Source of the DNA: Tellurirhabdus bombi
GTDB taxonomy: Bacteria > Bacteroidota > Bacteroidia > Cytophagales > Spirosomataceae
Assembly: GCF_021484805.1 (NCBI RefSeq)
Contig: NZ_CP090557.1
Span: 62,001-126,000 of the forward strand
Direction of reading: 5' to 3'
DNA length: 64,000 nucleotides
Position numbers and translations under genes: made by a program
Notes under the pieces: generated by a model
Told to the model about the DNA's origin: nothing
Seen by the model: the letters and a program-made list of their open reading frames with translations, nothing else
Database searches by the model: none
Shown here: one piece after another, positions 44,876-53,916 of the stretch
Layout of the letters: every line of letters begins with the position of its first letter
Numbering within the stretch: the stretch's first letter is position 1

Positions 44876-45886
44876 ATGGCAACATTCCCACTTACTTTAG
44901 AAGAAGAAGCACGGCAGGTTGGCTATATTAGCCGCTCAACGCCAAAAGATAAAGACTTTTTAATGGATGAAATCCGGCGCATGAAGAAGGAGAAAAACGC
45001 CGTGATTCTCGCCCACTATTACGTCGACAGCGACATTCAGGACTTAGCCGATTACATTGGCGATAGCCTCGGTCTTTCGCAACAGGCTGCCGCCACGGAT
45101 GCCGAGATGATTGTCTTCTGCGGGGTGCATTTCATGGGTGAAACGGCCAAAATTCTGTCCCCGGACAAGAAAGTCGTTATCCCTGATTTAAACGCAGGCT
45201 GTTCACTGGCGGATTCGGCCCCGGCAGATAAGTTCGCCGACTTCAAAGCACAGTACCCCGATCATATCGTTTTGTCGTATATCAACTGCTCAGCGGAGAT
45301 CAAGGCGCTTTCCGACATTATCGTTACGTCTTCCAACGCGCTGAAGATCGTCGAAAGCCTGCCGGCTGATCAGAAAATCATCTTTGCCCCGGATGCCAAC
45401 CTCGGTCGGTTTGTGTCTAAAAAGACGGGCCGCGACATGGTGCTTTGGGACGGTGCCTGCATTGTTCACATCGATATTTCGCAGGAAAAACTAACGGCAC
45501 TGCGCCAGAAATACCCAAGCGCTAAATTCATCGCCCACCCGGAATGCCAGGAGCACATTTTGAGCCAGGCTGATTACGTAGGCTCCACAACGGCGCTGTT
45601 GAAATACGTGGTCGATCAACCCGATGAGGTGTTTATCGTGGGCACCGAAGCGGGCATTCTGCACAAAATGAAGCAGGCGGTTCCGCACAAAAAGATCATT
45701 CCGGCACCGGCTTCAGAAAATAATACCTGCGCCTGTTCAGAATGTCCTTACATGAAGATGAACACGCTCGAAAAGTTGTATAATTGCCTCTATTATGAAA
45801 TGCCGGAAATCTCCGTTCCAGAAGACATTCGGGTAAAAGCCGAAGCCTCAGTTCTGCGCATGTTGGAGATGAGTAAGAATATTTAA
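44876..45886 (+). CDS. nadA: Quinolinate synthase A
   Basis: A 336-residue [4Fe-4S] enzyme that condenses iminoaspartate and dihydroxyacetone phosphate to quinolinate. It has [20 protein letters not shown], then [27 protein letters not shown], and the C-terminal cluster [18 protein letters not shown] with the expected cysteine ligands. ATG at 44876 is used. It follows nadC by 60 bases and precedes nadB by six. Confidence 0.96.
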   Translation: MATFPLTLEEEARQVGYISRSTPKDKDFLMDEIRRMKKEKNAVILAHYYVDSDIQDLADYIGDSLGLSQQAAATDAEMIVFCGVHFMGETAKILSPDKKVVIPDLNAGCSLADSAPADKFADFKAQYPDHIVLSYINCSAEIKALSDIIVTSSNALKIVESLPADQKIIFAPDANLGRFVSKKTGRDMVLWDGACIVHIDISQEKLTALRQKYPSAKFIAHPECQEHILSQADYVGSTTALLKYVVDQPDEVFIVGTEAGILHKMKQAVPHKKIIPAPASENNTCACSECPYMKMNTLEKLYNCLYYEMPEISVPEDIRVKAEASVLRMLEMSKNI

Positions 45887-45892
45887 TATCCT

Positions 45893-47479
45893 ATGCCCCA
45901 TCAGTATGATTTCCTTGTCGTCGGTTCTGGTATTGCCGGACTGACGTATGCCACGAAACTGGCTATTCATTTCGAAGAGCAGCAAACGCCCGTCCGCATT
46001 GCTGTCATCACGAAAGTTCGCGCCGACGAAACCAACACCAAGTACGCGCAGGGTGGCATCGCAGCGGTTTGGTCGGAAGATGATTCGTTCGAGAAGCACA
46101 TCGAAGACACCATGATTGCGGGCGATTTTCTGAGCAACCGCGAGATTGTTGAGATCGTTATCCGGGAAGCGCCGGAACGCATTCAGGAACTCATTGATTA
46201 CGGAACCCGCTTCGACAGGGAAAAAGATGGGGATTATGATCTGGCCAAAGAAGGCGGTCACTCCGATCATCGGATTTTGCACTTTAAGGACATTACCGGA
46301 GCCGAAATTGAGCGGGCTTTGCTGGAAAAGGCGCAGTCGCTAAAATCCATCGAGATCTTCACGCATTATTACGCCGTTGACCTCATTACGCGGCACCACC
46401 TCGGCGAAACCGTGCACCGCTACGACCCGGACAATCATTGTTTTGGAGCGTATGTGCTAGATACACAGACAGGTAAGGTTGAGCGTTTTCTGGCTAAAAC
46501 CACATTGCTGGCAACGGGCGGTATTGGCAATATCTACCAAAGTACCACTAACCCGACGATTGCCACCGGTGATGGCATGGCGATGGCATACCGCGCCAAG
46601 GCAATTTGTAAGGACATGGAATTCATCCAGTTTCACCCGACGGCTTTGTATGAACCCGGCAAAAAACCGAGCTTCCTGATCTCAGAGGCGGTCCGTGGTT
46701 TCGGGGGGATTCTGCGTAACAAGAAGGGAGAAACGTTCATGGAGCAGTACGATTCGCGCTTGTCGCTGGCTCCACGTGATATTGTCGCTCGGGCCATTGA
46801 CTCCGAGATGAAAAAATCGGGGGATCAGCACGTTTATCTGGATGTGACGCACTGCGATTACGAAAAATTCGTTGAGCATTTCCCAAATATTACGGCCTAC
46901 TGCCGCGAAAACCTGGGGATTGATATTCAGAAGGAGTACATTCCGGTGGTTCCGGCCCAGCATTACATGTGCGGGGGCGTGCGCGTCAACGAATGGGGAC
47001 AAACCAACATCAATTTCTTGTACGCCGCCGGTGAATGCTCCTGCACGGGTCTGCACGGCGCCAATCGTCTGGCGTCTAATTCGCTGCTGGAAGCCGTTGT
47101 TTTCGGGCACCGGGCCTACGTGAAAACGCTGGAAGAGCTCAACGCTGCTGTTACGCCCCCTGACCTCCCCGAATGGAATGACGCGGGCACTACGCATCCC
47201 GAAGAACTGATTCTGGTCACGGAAATGAAGCGGGAACTGGAATCGATCATGTCCAATTACGTAGGCATTGTGCGTTCCAACCGCCGGATGAAGCGGGCCA
47301 TGGACCGTCTGGAACTGATTTACCTCGAACACGAAGAACTCTACCGACAGTCAAAAGTGTCGGTTCACGTGTGCGAACTGCGCAATATGATTGAGGTAGC
47401 TTATTTGATTCTCAAAGCCGCGATGTCGCGAAGCGATAACCGGGGCCTGCATTTCAATCTGGATAATGTAAAAGCCTGA
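45893..47479 (+). CDS. nadB: L-aspartate oxidase
   Basis: A 528-residue FAD-dependent oxidase that makes iminoaspartate for NadA. FAD-binding motif VVGSGIAG is at residues 9-16. The segment AQGGIAAVW and the RAIDSEMKKSG region, and the C-terminal helical domain with CELRNMIEVAYLI, fit the succinate-dehydrogenase-like flavoprotein fold. It closes the nadCAB operon and converges on the LytTR regulator gene, with 10 bases between stops. Confidence 0.96.
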   Translation: MPHQYDFLVVGSGIAGLTYATKLAIHFEEQQTPVRIAVITKVRADETNTKYAQGGIAAVWSEDDSFEKHIEDTMIAGDFLSNREIVEIVIREAPERIQELIDYGTRFDREKDGDYDLAKEGGHSDHRILHFKDITGAEIERALLEKAQSLKSIEIFTHYYAVDLITRHHLGETVHRYDPDNHCFGAYVLDTQTGKVERFLAKTTLLATGGIGNIYQSTTNPTIATGDGMAMAYRAKAICKDMEFIQFHPTALYEPGKKPSFLISEAVRGFGGILRNKKGETFMEQYDSRLSLAPRDIVARAIDSEMKKSGDQHVYLDVTHCDYEKFVEHFPNITAYCRENLGIDIQKEYIPVVPAQHYMCGGVRVNEWGQTNINFLYAAGECSCTGLHGANRLASNSLLEAVVFGHRAYVKTLEELNAAVTPPDLPEWNDAGTTHPEELILVTEMKRELESIMSNYVGIVRSNRRMKRAMDRLELIYLEHEELYRQSKVSVHVCELRNMIEVAYLILKAAMSRSDNRGLHFNLDNVKA

Positions 47480-47489
47480 CGAGTCGGGT

Positions 47490-48164
47490 TTATTTGACCC
47501 GTTCCAGCAACTCATCCCGGTAAGAGCCACTGAGCGGCACCTGCAACTTGTTAATGGTTAGCTGGTGCCGCTCAATTTTTTCGATGCGGTCCAGCGCGAC
47601 GATATACGATTTGTGTACCCGCATGAAATCCTCCGCCGACAGCATTTCCATGGCCTCACTGATGGTCATGCGGGTTAGCGTTTTCTTGCTTGTTTCCTGA
47701 AAGGTCAGGTAATTTCCTTCGGACGCGATGTAAAGCAGTTCTTCCAGATTGATCCGCACCCAATCATACCCATCTTTGACAAAGACATACGGCGATTTCT
47801 TTGTATTGCCCGAAACCCGTTCGTAGGCTTTATTGCAAGCCTGTAAAAACCGCCCAAAAGCAATGGGTTTCAGCAGGTAATCCAGCGCACTGAGTTCAAA
47901 TCCCTGTAAGGCATATTCGGGATAGGCCGTCGTGAAAATAACCAGCGACTTATTGCCAACTACCTGAGCAAAATCAAGGCCGGTCAGGTCGGGCATGTTG
48001 ATGTCGAGAAAGATCAGGTCAACCGCTTCAGTTTTGAGATAGTTCAGCGCCTCGAATGCATTCACAAAAGTAGCTTTCATTTCCAGAAACGGCACTTTCG
48101 AAGCATGTGAGCGAATAATATCCAGCGCAATGGGTTCGTCGTCAACGGCAATACAACGGATCAT
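47490..48164 (-). CDS. LytTR-family response regulator
   Basis: A 224-residue two-component regulator. The receiver domain (1-120) has acidic pocket D8-D9, phosphoacceptor Asp54 in LIFLDINMPDLTG, and the Lys in LDYLLKPI. The LytTR DNA-binding domain covers about 130-224 and ends with the MRVHKSYIVALDRI motif and the C-terminal PLSGSYRDELLERVK. It is the last gene of an operon with a LytS-type kinase and a 48-residue membrane peptide, nine bases after the peptide. It should act on the operon itself or distant targets (inference). Confidence 0.93.
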   Translation of the reverse strand: MIRCIAVDDEPIALDIIRSHASKVPFLEMKATFVNAFEALNYLKTEAVDLIFLDINMPDLTGLDFAQVVGNKSLVIFTTAYPEYALQGFELSALDYLLKPIAFGRFLQACNKAYERVSGNTKKSPYVFVKDGYDWVRINLEELLYIASEGNYLTFQETSKKTLTRMTISEAMEMLSAEDFMRVHKSYIVALDRIEKIERHQLTINKLQVPLSGSYRDELLERVK

Positions 48165-48173
48165 AATAGCAGA

Positions 48174-48320
48174 TTATGGTTTTTCGAAATAACGTTTGGC
48201 CAATACAAAATAAAGCGGAGCCAAAACTGTCATGGAGAGGATGCCAATCCACTTTACAGCAGCTAACGTTAAGGGAATAGCAATCAGAAAAGTAATCAAA
48301 AATTTCTTTTTGAGCGTCAT
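48174..48320 (-). CDS. 48-residue membrane peptide between kinase and regulator
   Basis: On the minus strand an ATG at 48318-48320 opens a 48-codon frame ending TAA at 48174-48176. The peptide starts MTLKKKFLITF, has two hydrophobic stretches (residues 7-22 and 24-41) separated by a Lys-Trp turn, and ends LAKRYFEKP. Basic ends flank both helices. It sits five bases after the kinase stop and nine before the regulator start, a tight operon position that argues for a real gene. I recognise no family. A role as a modulator of the kinase, or simply a cryptic peptide, is speculative. Confidence 0.6.
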   Translation of the reverse strand: MTLKKKFLITFLIAIPLTLAAVKWIGILSMTVLAPLYFVLAKRYFEKP

Positions 48321-48325
48321 AATCG

Positions 48326-49588
48326 TTAGAGTTTGATGGTCAGTATTACTGAAAAATTATTTGGGCTTTCTTCTACCAGTAAGCGATGCTTTCCCGGATA
48401 AGCCAGTGCCAGCCGCTGCCGGACGTTGGCTAATCCTGATCCCGCGCCTTTTTCCAGATCGGTCCGTGGCGGAATGCTGTTTTCAATTTTTAGGTTGAGC
48501 TGGCCCTTTTCAACGCGCAGAAAAATGCGAACGAAAGAAGAATGCTGAATGCTGATTCCGTACTTAAAGGCATTCTCGATCAACGGGTTTAGCAGCAACG
48601 GGGCAATTTTTACGGGTTGCTCATCCCACTCAATATCGGTCTCAATCCGGATCGTATCCAGCCGGGGCAGCCGAATCTCCTGTAGTTCGATGTAATCGTT
48701 GATGAACTTCAGCTCGCGCCGGATATCGGTTACCTGCACCCGAGACTCTTCCATGACGTAGCGCATAATTCCTGAAAGTTGCTGGATGCTTTCGGCGGTG
48801 CGCGGGCTGTTTTCCATCAGTGCCGTACCGTACAGGTTATTCAGCGTATTGAACAGAAAATGCGGGTTCACCTGCGCTTTGAGGGCTTCTAGTTCGGCCT
48901 GGGTTTTTTCCTGAAGCAACGTTGCCTGCCGCCGGAACGAATCGCGCCAGCTTTTAAACAGGTTATGCAGGTAAAGCGCCGGAATCAGGGGATAGAGTAA
49001 AAGCGCTTCCGCATCTTTCACGGCCTGGTCTTTACTAGAGAGACTGATTGCAATCTTAAGCGCAAACCAAGCAATCAGCCATATCAGTGTATAAACCACC
49101 TGACCAATTCGGTCTTTTTCGTACAAGCGCCGGAATAAATAACGGTAGCTCAATTCGGCAATGGCGATTACGAAAAGCAAAACGGCAAAAACAGCTTTCC
49201 ACTCGACAGCAACCCGACCCAGGAAATAACCCAGGCGGTAAGAGTCGGGCGGCGTTCTTACTTTCTGGCTGCCTGCCCCTTTCTTGTCTTCGGGGGATGC
49301 GAGTCCCAATTCAACACTCGGTTGCCCTTTTTTGCGGTAGTTTACTTTTCCCCGTTCCTCATAATCCGTCAGCATTTCCTGTATGCGTGATGGTAAACTT
49401 TGCTCAGAAAAGAAGTAAGTCAGATAGCCAAGGCTTCCCACTAGCGCGAGCAAGATCCAGTGCTTTTTCAAAAAGGCAAGTACCGGCGATGTAGATTGAA
49501 TTTGTTGACTGATGAAGGGAGTCAAGTTTGTATCGATTTTTAGGGCTTTGGCTTCGATGGTATTTTTAACGAGTATTAGCCTTTCCAT
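48326..49588 (-). CDS. LytS-type sensor histidine kinase
   Basis: A 420-residue sensor kinase. Helices are at about 44-62, 135-155 and 165-185, with a soluble basic stretch between the first two. The kinase domain starts AQVNPHFLFNTLNNLYG with His243 as the phosphoacceptor, and the ATPase region has NPLIENAFKYG and GSGLANVRQRL. The N-terminal periplasmic or cytoplasmic loop (residues 65-125) is Lys/Glu-rich and has no known sensor domain. The start ATG is at 49588. It is followed by the membrane peptide and the LytTR regulator. Confidence 0.92.
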   Translation of the reverse strand: MERLILVKNTIEAKALKIDTNLTPFISQQIQSTSPVLAFLKKHWILLALVGSLGYLTYFFSEQSLPSRIQEMLTDYEERGKVNYRKKGQPSVELGLASPEDKKGAGSQKVRTPPDSYRLGYFLGRVAVEWKAVFAVLLFVIAIAELSYRYLFRRLYEKDRIGQVVYTLIWLIAWFALKIAISLSSKDQAVKDAEALLLYPLIPALYLHNLFKSWRDSFRRQATLLQEKTQAELEALKAQVNPHFLFNTLNNLYGTALMENSPRTAESIQQLSGIMRYVMEESRVQVTDIRRELKFINDYIELQEIRLPRLDTIRIETDIEWDEQPVKIAPLLLNPLIENAFKYGISIQHSSFVRIFLRVEKGQLNLKIENSIPPRTDLEKGAGSGLANVRQRLALAYPGKHRLLVEESPNNFSVILTIKL

Positions 49589-49607
49589 GTCAAGTAAGGG
49601 GGTAAAA

Positions 49608-50348
49608 TTAATTAAATTGACTGGTCATCATGAGGGTAACCGGACCTAAATTCACCAGCATGTGTAAACCTACCGCATACCAGAATCCGTAGGTCATTCG
49701 CACATAGCCTTGATAGAAGCCCAGCACAATCTGCGGAAGCGTAATCAGAGGAGCTAGTGCCAGATGCCATACGGAAAGCTCAACACAGTTGCTCAGGTGA
49801 AAAAAACCAAAGGAAAAGGCCGAGAGATAATAAATCACCCGGAAATGCTGCCGCCAAAAGGCTTCGATACGCCCGAAAAGCCGGGGTTGACGAATCCACT
49901 TCACCAGCAGATAGCTGGCAAGGCTCCACATAGCAAATATCCCTACAACAAGGTACTGCGGCGTTGCGCTGCTCAGGTTATTATAAAGACGAAACAATAC
50001 CAATAGCAGCATTATACTGAGTGCACTGGCTAATCGCCCGGGGGTTAGTTGCAGGCTAAAGCGAAACATGGTTTCTTCCACCAAAGGAACAATCAGAACG
50101 GCCGCCACGAAAAAGCTCCAGCCATGAATAGCGTGGTGTTGTCTCAGGTCAGCGCCGGTCCACTTCTCGAACTGAAGCACCACAAAGGCGGCCAGAAAAC
50201 CAGAACCCAACCAAAAAGGACACTGGGTCAAAAACAAGCGAATGAACAAGGTTACTTTGCTAAATCCGACTACGTTGACGGGCTGCACGTAACCCGGGTT
50301 CTTAACGTAAGACAGAAAGTCGGTGTAAATGGAGCGGCTAGGTTTCAT
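49608..50348 (-). CDS. CPBP-family intramembrane protease-like protein
   Basis: A 246-residue membrane protein from the ATG at 50346-50348; a TTG 42 bases upstream would leave five bases after the lipoprotein stop. The CPBP/Abi-type signature is visible as PLVEETMFR (Glu-Glu then Arg) and FGFFHLSN (His) in later helices, the residues of the putative metal/proteolytic centre. CPBP proteins include CAAX-prenyl proteases and bacteriocin-immunity proteins. The gene is second of five in the operon, 19 bases before the LytS-type kinase. Confidence 0.75.
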   Translation of the reverse strand: MKPSRSIYTDFLSYVKNPGYVQPVNVVGFSKVTLFIRLFLTQCPFWLGSGFLAAFVVLQFEKWTGADLRQHHAIHGWSFFVAAVLIVPLVEETMFRFSLQLTPGRLASALSIMLLLVLFRLYNNLSSATPQYLVVGIFAMWSLASYLLVKWIRQPRLFGRIEAFWRQHFRVIYYLSAFSFGFFHLSNCVELSVWHLALAPLITLPQIVLGFYQGYVRMTYGFWYAVGLHMLVNLGPVTLMMTSQFN

Positions 50349-50395
50349 TGGGGTAGAAAGGCGTTGACTGGTTAGGAAAGTCGCGTTCAATGGGC

Positions 50396-50701
50396 TTATT
50401 CAGCGATGATTTTTTTCTGGATGGGTTCGGCAATGATCGATTCAATTGGCGCTTGCGGGAGGTCTATCGTTTTAGGGACAGGGGTTACCTGAGGCTGTTT
50501 GGGCAACTGATCGTCAGGCGTTCTTTTCTGGTTAGGCAGTTCAGTGTACACATCCTGAAACGTTGCCCGAAGAGAATCACTGACCGTACGCGCGGGCGTT
50601 ACTGGCGTGGTGTAGCGGCTCGGCTCAATGGTGTTGTCCGTACAAGCGGCAAATGAAAAAGCAGCAGCAAAAAGAAAGGCGGTAGCGAAGGTCGATTTCA
50701 T
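50396..50701 (-). CDS. Small lipoprotein, first gene of LytS/LytTR operon
   Basis: A 101-residue protein starting MKSTFATAFLFAAAFSFAACT, whose FAAC lipobox implies a lipidated Cys at about residue 20. The rest is Pro/Thr-rich, low in hydrophobicity and probably disordered, with a C-terminal IAEPIQKK stretch. No family recognised. It heads the five-gene operon and its start codon is three bases downstream of a 14-bp hairpin. It could be an exported signal or ligand for the kinase (speculative). Confidence 0.55.
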   Translation of the reverse strand: MKSTFATAFLFAAAFSFAACTDNTIEPSRYTTPVTPARTVSDSLRATFQDVYTELPNQKRTPDDQLPKQPQVTPVPKTIDLPQAPIESIIAEPIQKKIIAE

Positions 50702-50704
50702 GAT

Positions 50705-50750
50705 AATGTGTTTGTTTTCGTTGTGGTTAACGATTCAAAACAAACACATT
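50705..50750 (-). promoter_or_regulatory. 14-bp perfect hairpin directly upstream of lipoprotein start
   Basis: AATGTGTTTGTTTT at 50705-50718 pairs with AAAACAAACACATT at 50737-50750, with an 18-base loop. On the minus strand the stem ends three bases before the ATG at 50701. It could be a regulator-binding site or an RNA stem controlling translation of the operon. Confidence 0.45.
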
Positions 50751-50832
50751 GCCTTCAGCTCGGAAATGAAGTGGGATGAACAGGGGGAACTTTGGGAGGA
50801 ATACCCCAAACTTTGGGATATCCCTCTTTTGC

Positions 50833-53823
50833 TTAGTACGCTCCGACGTTGTAACCGCCTCGGCTACGTCGGGTAAGCTTCAAATCCTGCAAGACGCTGG
50901 AACGCGCCCGGATGTCGAAGGTAAAGAAGTTGGACCGGAACCGGCTGCCCGAAAAAGGCGTCCAGCTAAAATTCATGTCCCAGCAGTGCAGATCGCGGTG
51001 AACTGTAATTTGCGTCAGGGAAGGCGCTTTGGCCACAATATCGTAGCCCGACGTCAATGAGACTTTCCACTTCGGCGTCAGACTCAAATCGCCCGTTAGT
51101 TGCAGCGCTTGAACGATTTGGCTTTGCGTTGGAGTAAACCTACTCAAGCTGAAGGTATAGTTTACGTTAATGCTCCAGGGAATATTGAAATCAACGTACG
51201 CATCTGGATTTAGCTGAACATCGCGCATTTGAGCGTTTTCGGCGGGTGTTTGCGCCGCATTTGCATTGGGCATTTGCTTGGGCTTATCCGCACCCGGCGG
51301 CGCGAAACGCGTGCTCAAATAGAAATTCAGGTTTTGCAGATGCAGCGGACTTTGTTTCAAGTTGCTGTTGATAGCCAGCGTATTAACGCGCGTCAAAACC
51401 AGATCGCCTTTATCACCGCGCTGGGCAATGGCTCCCCGGTCGTCAATATAGTAAACATTCGTAGCCGGCCGTCGGTACTCATACGCATATGGGTCAAATG
51501 TAGCGTTGAAGTTAAAGCTGATCTTCTTCAGAATCTGCGTATTGGCACTCAGGTTAATGGGCGATAAATTAAACTGCGTGGCGTAGATATTGTAGCTCCC
51601 CGTTAAACTGATGTTATCAAAAAGGGAGATTTTTTCAAACTCACTCTTCGACGAGTCACTCCGCGAGCGCACCTTCATTTCAATCTGGTTGACAATGCTA
51701 TAACTGATAGAAGCCGCATTACCTACAGCGGTACCCGTACTCCCTCCTAGCCCCCGATACCGTGACATGCGTAGGGGCCGACCCAAAGCATCCGTATAGC
51801 CCGTAATTTCCTGAGAAAAATTACTCGATAAATCAGGCACATAGCTGAACGAAACCGACGGGGCAATCGTGTGCCGAATTGCTTCCAGACGCCCCATTCG
51901 GATGAAATACGTTCCGTAGGCGCGGGTGTTTACGCTGGCGTTGAAGGAGGTCGAGTACGTTGCCGATATTTTGTCCAGCGTATCGATCTGGTAAACGTAG
52001 GTTGGCTGATCGGTTCCGGGTACTTCCCGTCGTCGGTAATTTAACTGCTTCGTATACAAATCGCCCTGAAACGAGATACCCGGCGTAAAGTTAATGTAAC
52101 GGGCCAGCTTGAAGTTCGGCAATGAGATCGGAATCGAAAACCGGTTCTGCACGCTCATGTTGCCCAGGATTTCTGGCAGCGTCTGGAAGTTAAAGGGTAA
52201 TAAAGTCTGCGATATCGCCGTATAGTCGCCCTGCCGAACGCGTTCCAGACTATCCAGGTATGCCGCAACGCCCGTTTCCCGAATGGCAGCGCTGTTGGCC
52301 ACAATAACCGGGAAACCTAAGCCCGTGGTATCGATGATCCGGCGTTTGTTATTGATCAGGGCACTTCCGCTGAGGTCCATCCCCACCCGGAAAGTCTCGT
52401 ACCAGCGGCCCGAACCGCCATTCAACGCAAAGGGCGCAATTTGTGTTACCCCGATGTTATAATCCGTTGAAACGTCCGTCTGGCCATTTTCCCGTAAGCC
52501 AGTCGTCGGATTGGTTTGACCAAAGTTCTGGTTTACCCGGAAATTCACCCCGCCTCGCACATACTGACCGACCTGGCGGCTATACTGCACCGACGAGCCC
52601 GCTACGTTCGACATGTAACGCTGCGCACTATAGGCATTAAGCTGGTTATAGCTATTGCTGGTTACGTTGACGTTGGCCGAGAAAGACGACCGACCGCCCC
52701 GATTCTGGGGCGCATGTGACCAGATGATACTAAAATCATTCCGTGGCCCCTGCGTGGTGTCTACAATATTGGATGTTCGGTTACGGGCGAAACGAAGCGC
52801 AAAGTTTCCTCCGTAGCGGTAGCGTTTGAGGTATTGCGATTCCACTCCCGCGCCCCAGCTACCATTGCCGTAAATCGACCCTTTGAACTGCATGCTGATA
52901 TACTGGTTCATCGCCCAGTAGTACCCGCCATCACGCAAAAAGAAACCTCGTCCATTGGGTTCTTCTCCATATTGCGGAAAAATCAGGCCCGATGTTCCAA
53001 TTTCCCGTTGCTTCGGAATCGGAAAAAAGCCGAAAGGAAGTCCCAGCGGCAGCGGAATCTGGTTGATAGCCAGATAAAAAGGCCCGGCTATAATCTGTCG
53101 GTTATGAACAACCTTAATTTTGGTGGCCGCAATGTGAAAGTGCGGTATCGCCAGATTACAGGTTGTATAGATCGGTGTTTCGCCGTTTCCTTTGCCAATG
53201 TACACGTTGTCGTCGGCGTCTTTCTTCACCCGTGGCCCCCGAATATTGCCTTCGCCCTGCGTAGTTACAACGCTCTGGATAATACCCTTCCGCGACTTGA
53301 AATTGTAGCGAATTTGTTTGGTATCGTACTGCTCGGCACCGTCCTTAAAAATCGGCAAACCAACCCATTTTTTAGACGTTGAGTCATAGCGTCCCTGCGC
53401 GAACACCTCGTTCGTTGCATAATTTAATCGGATATAAGCTGCTTTTAACGAAATATCGCCGTAGGTTACCTCCGCATCACCAAACAGTTCGTAAATTCGA
53501 CCAGTAGCGTCGAAAAACGAGGAGTCTTTCGATGTCGCGGTTATGGTCGTTTTGAAAGCCTGGTCAACTTGCGTAGTATCGTTGACCACCGTATCACCCG
53601 CCGCAACGGCATCTGGTCTGGCTCCCGGCGCGATGGTTTGGGAGGCAGGCCGCGTAACGGTTGGTTGGGTTACATTTCCCGACCCAGTCGGGCGGTTCGT
53701 AGGGGTAGGCAAACGCCGGGGTAAGGAAGGAGTTTGCTGGGCTAGAACCAATAAAGAAAAAAACGTCAGCCACGCGCTGAACGCTGTCCGTATAATAAAG
53801 TATATGTTTTTCAGTTTTATCAA
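50833..53823 (-). CDS. lptD: LptD-like outer-membrane LPS-assembly protein
   Basis: A 996-residue protein. The signal peptide is within the first 30 residues (AFSAWLTFFSLLVLAQ). Residues about 95-270 form an OstA-like beta-jellyroll: SKDSSFFDATGRIYELFGDAEVTYGDISLKAAYIRLNYATNE is the clear start (shown here in part). The rest is a large barrel rich in Tyr, Asn and Arg. It inserts LPS into the outer-membrane outer leaflet. TTG at 53821-53823 is used because no ATG lies near; the frame stays open upstream, so the exact start is unsure. A -7 box at 53882-53889 lies upstream. Confidence 0.82.
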   Translation of the reverse strand: MIKLKNIYFIIRTAFSAWLTFFSLLVLAQQTPSLPRRLPTPTNRPTGSGNVTQPTVTRPASQTIAPGARPDAVAAGDTVVNDTTQVDQAFKTTITATSKDSSFFDATGRIYELFGDAEVTYGDISLKAAYIRLNYATNEVFAQGRYDSTSKKWVGLPIFKDGAEQYDTKQIRYNFKSRKGIIQSVVTTQGEGNIRGPRVKKDADDNVYIGKGNGETPIYTTCNLAIPHFHIAATKIKVVHNRQIIAGPFYLAINQIPLPLGLPFGFFPIPKQREIGTSGLIFPQYGEEPNGRGFFLRDGGYYWAMNQYISMQFKGSIYGNGSWGAGVESQYLKRYRYGGNFALRFARNRTSNIVDTTQGPRNDFSIIWSHAPQNRGGRSSFSANVNVTSNSYNQLNAYSAQRYMSNVAGSSVQYSRQVGQYVRGGVNFRVNQNFGQTNPTTGLRENGQTDVSTDYNIGVTQIAPFALNGGSGRWYETFRVGMDLSGSALINNKRRIIDTTGLGFPVIVANSAAIRETGVAAYLDSLERVRQGDYTAISQTLLPFNFQTLPEILGNMSVQNRFSIPISLPNFKLARYINFTPGISFQGDLYTKQLNYRRREVPGTDQPTYVYQIDTLDKISATYSTSFNASVNTRAYGTYFIRMGRLEAIRHTIAPSVSFSYVPDLSSNFSQEITGYTDALGRPLRMSRYRGLGGSTGTAVGNAASISYSIVNQIEMKVRSRSDSSKSEFEKISLFDNISLTGSYNIYATQFNLSPINLSANTQILKKISFNFNATFDPYAYEYRRPATNVYYIDDRGAIAQRGDKGDLVLTRVNTLAINSNLKQSPLHLQNLNFYLSTRFAPPGADKPKQMPNANAAQTPAENAQMRDVQLNPDAYVDFNIPWSINVNYTFSLSRFTPTQSQIVQALQLTGDLSLTPKWKVSLTSGYDIVAKAPSLTQITVHRDLHCWDMNFSWTPFSGSRFRSNFFTFDIRARSSVLQDLKLTRRSRGGYNVGAY

Positions 53824-53881
53824 AAAAATTACATTTGCTAATTGATGCGGCCAGCTAACCCCGGAGGGTCTACCCGATTTA

Positions 53882-53909
53882 CAAAGTTAGTAGCTAACTG
53901 TTATCTCAA
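53882..53909 (-). promoter_or_regulatory. lptD-like gene promoter
   Basis: On the minus strand TAACTTTG (53882-53889) fits the -7 consensus and TTG (53907-53909) lies 17 bases further up. It is about 60 bases upstream of the lptD start and overlaps the longest possible frame of the divergent amidase. Confidence 0.5.
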
Positions 53910-53916
53910 CACTGTC

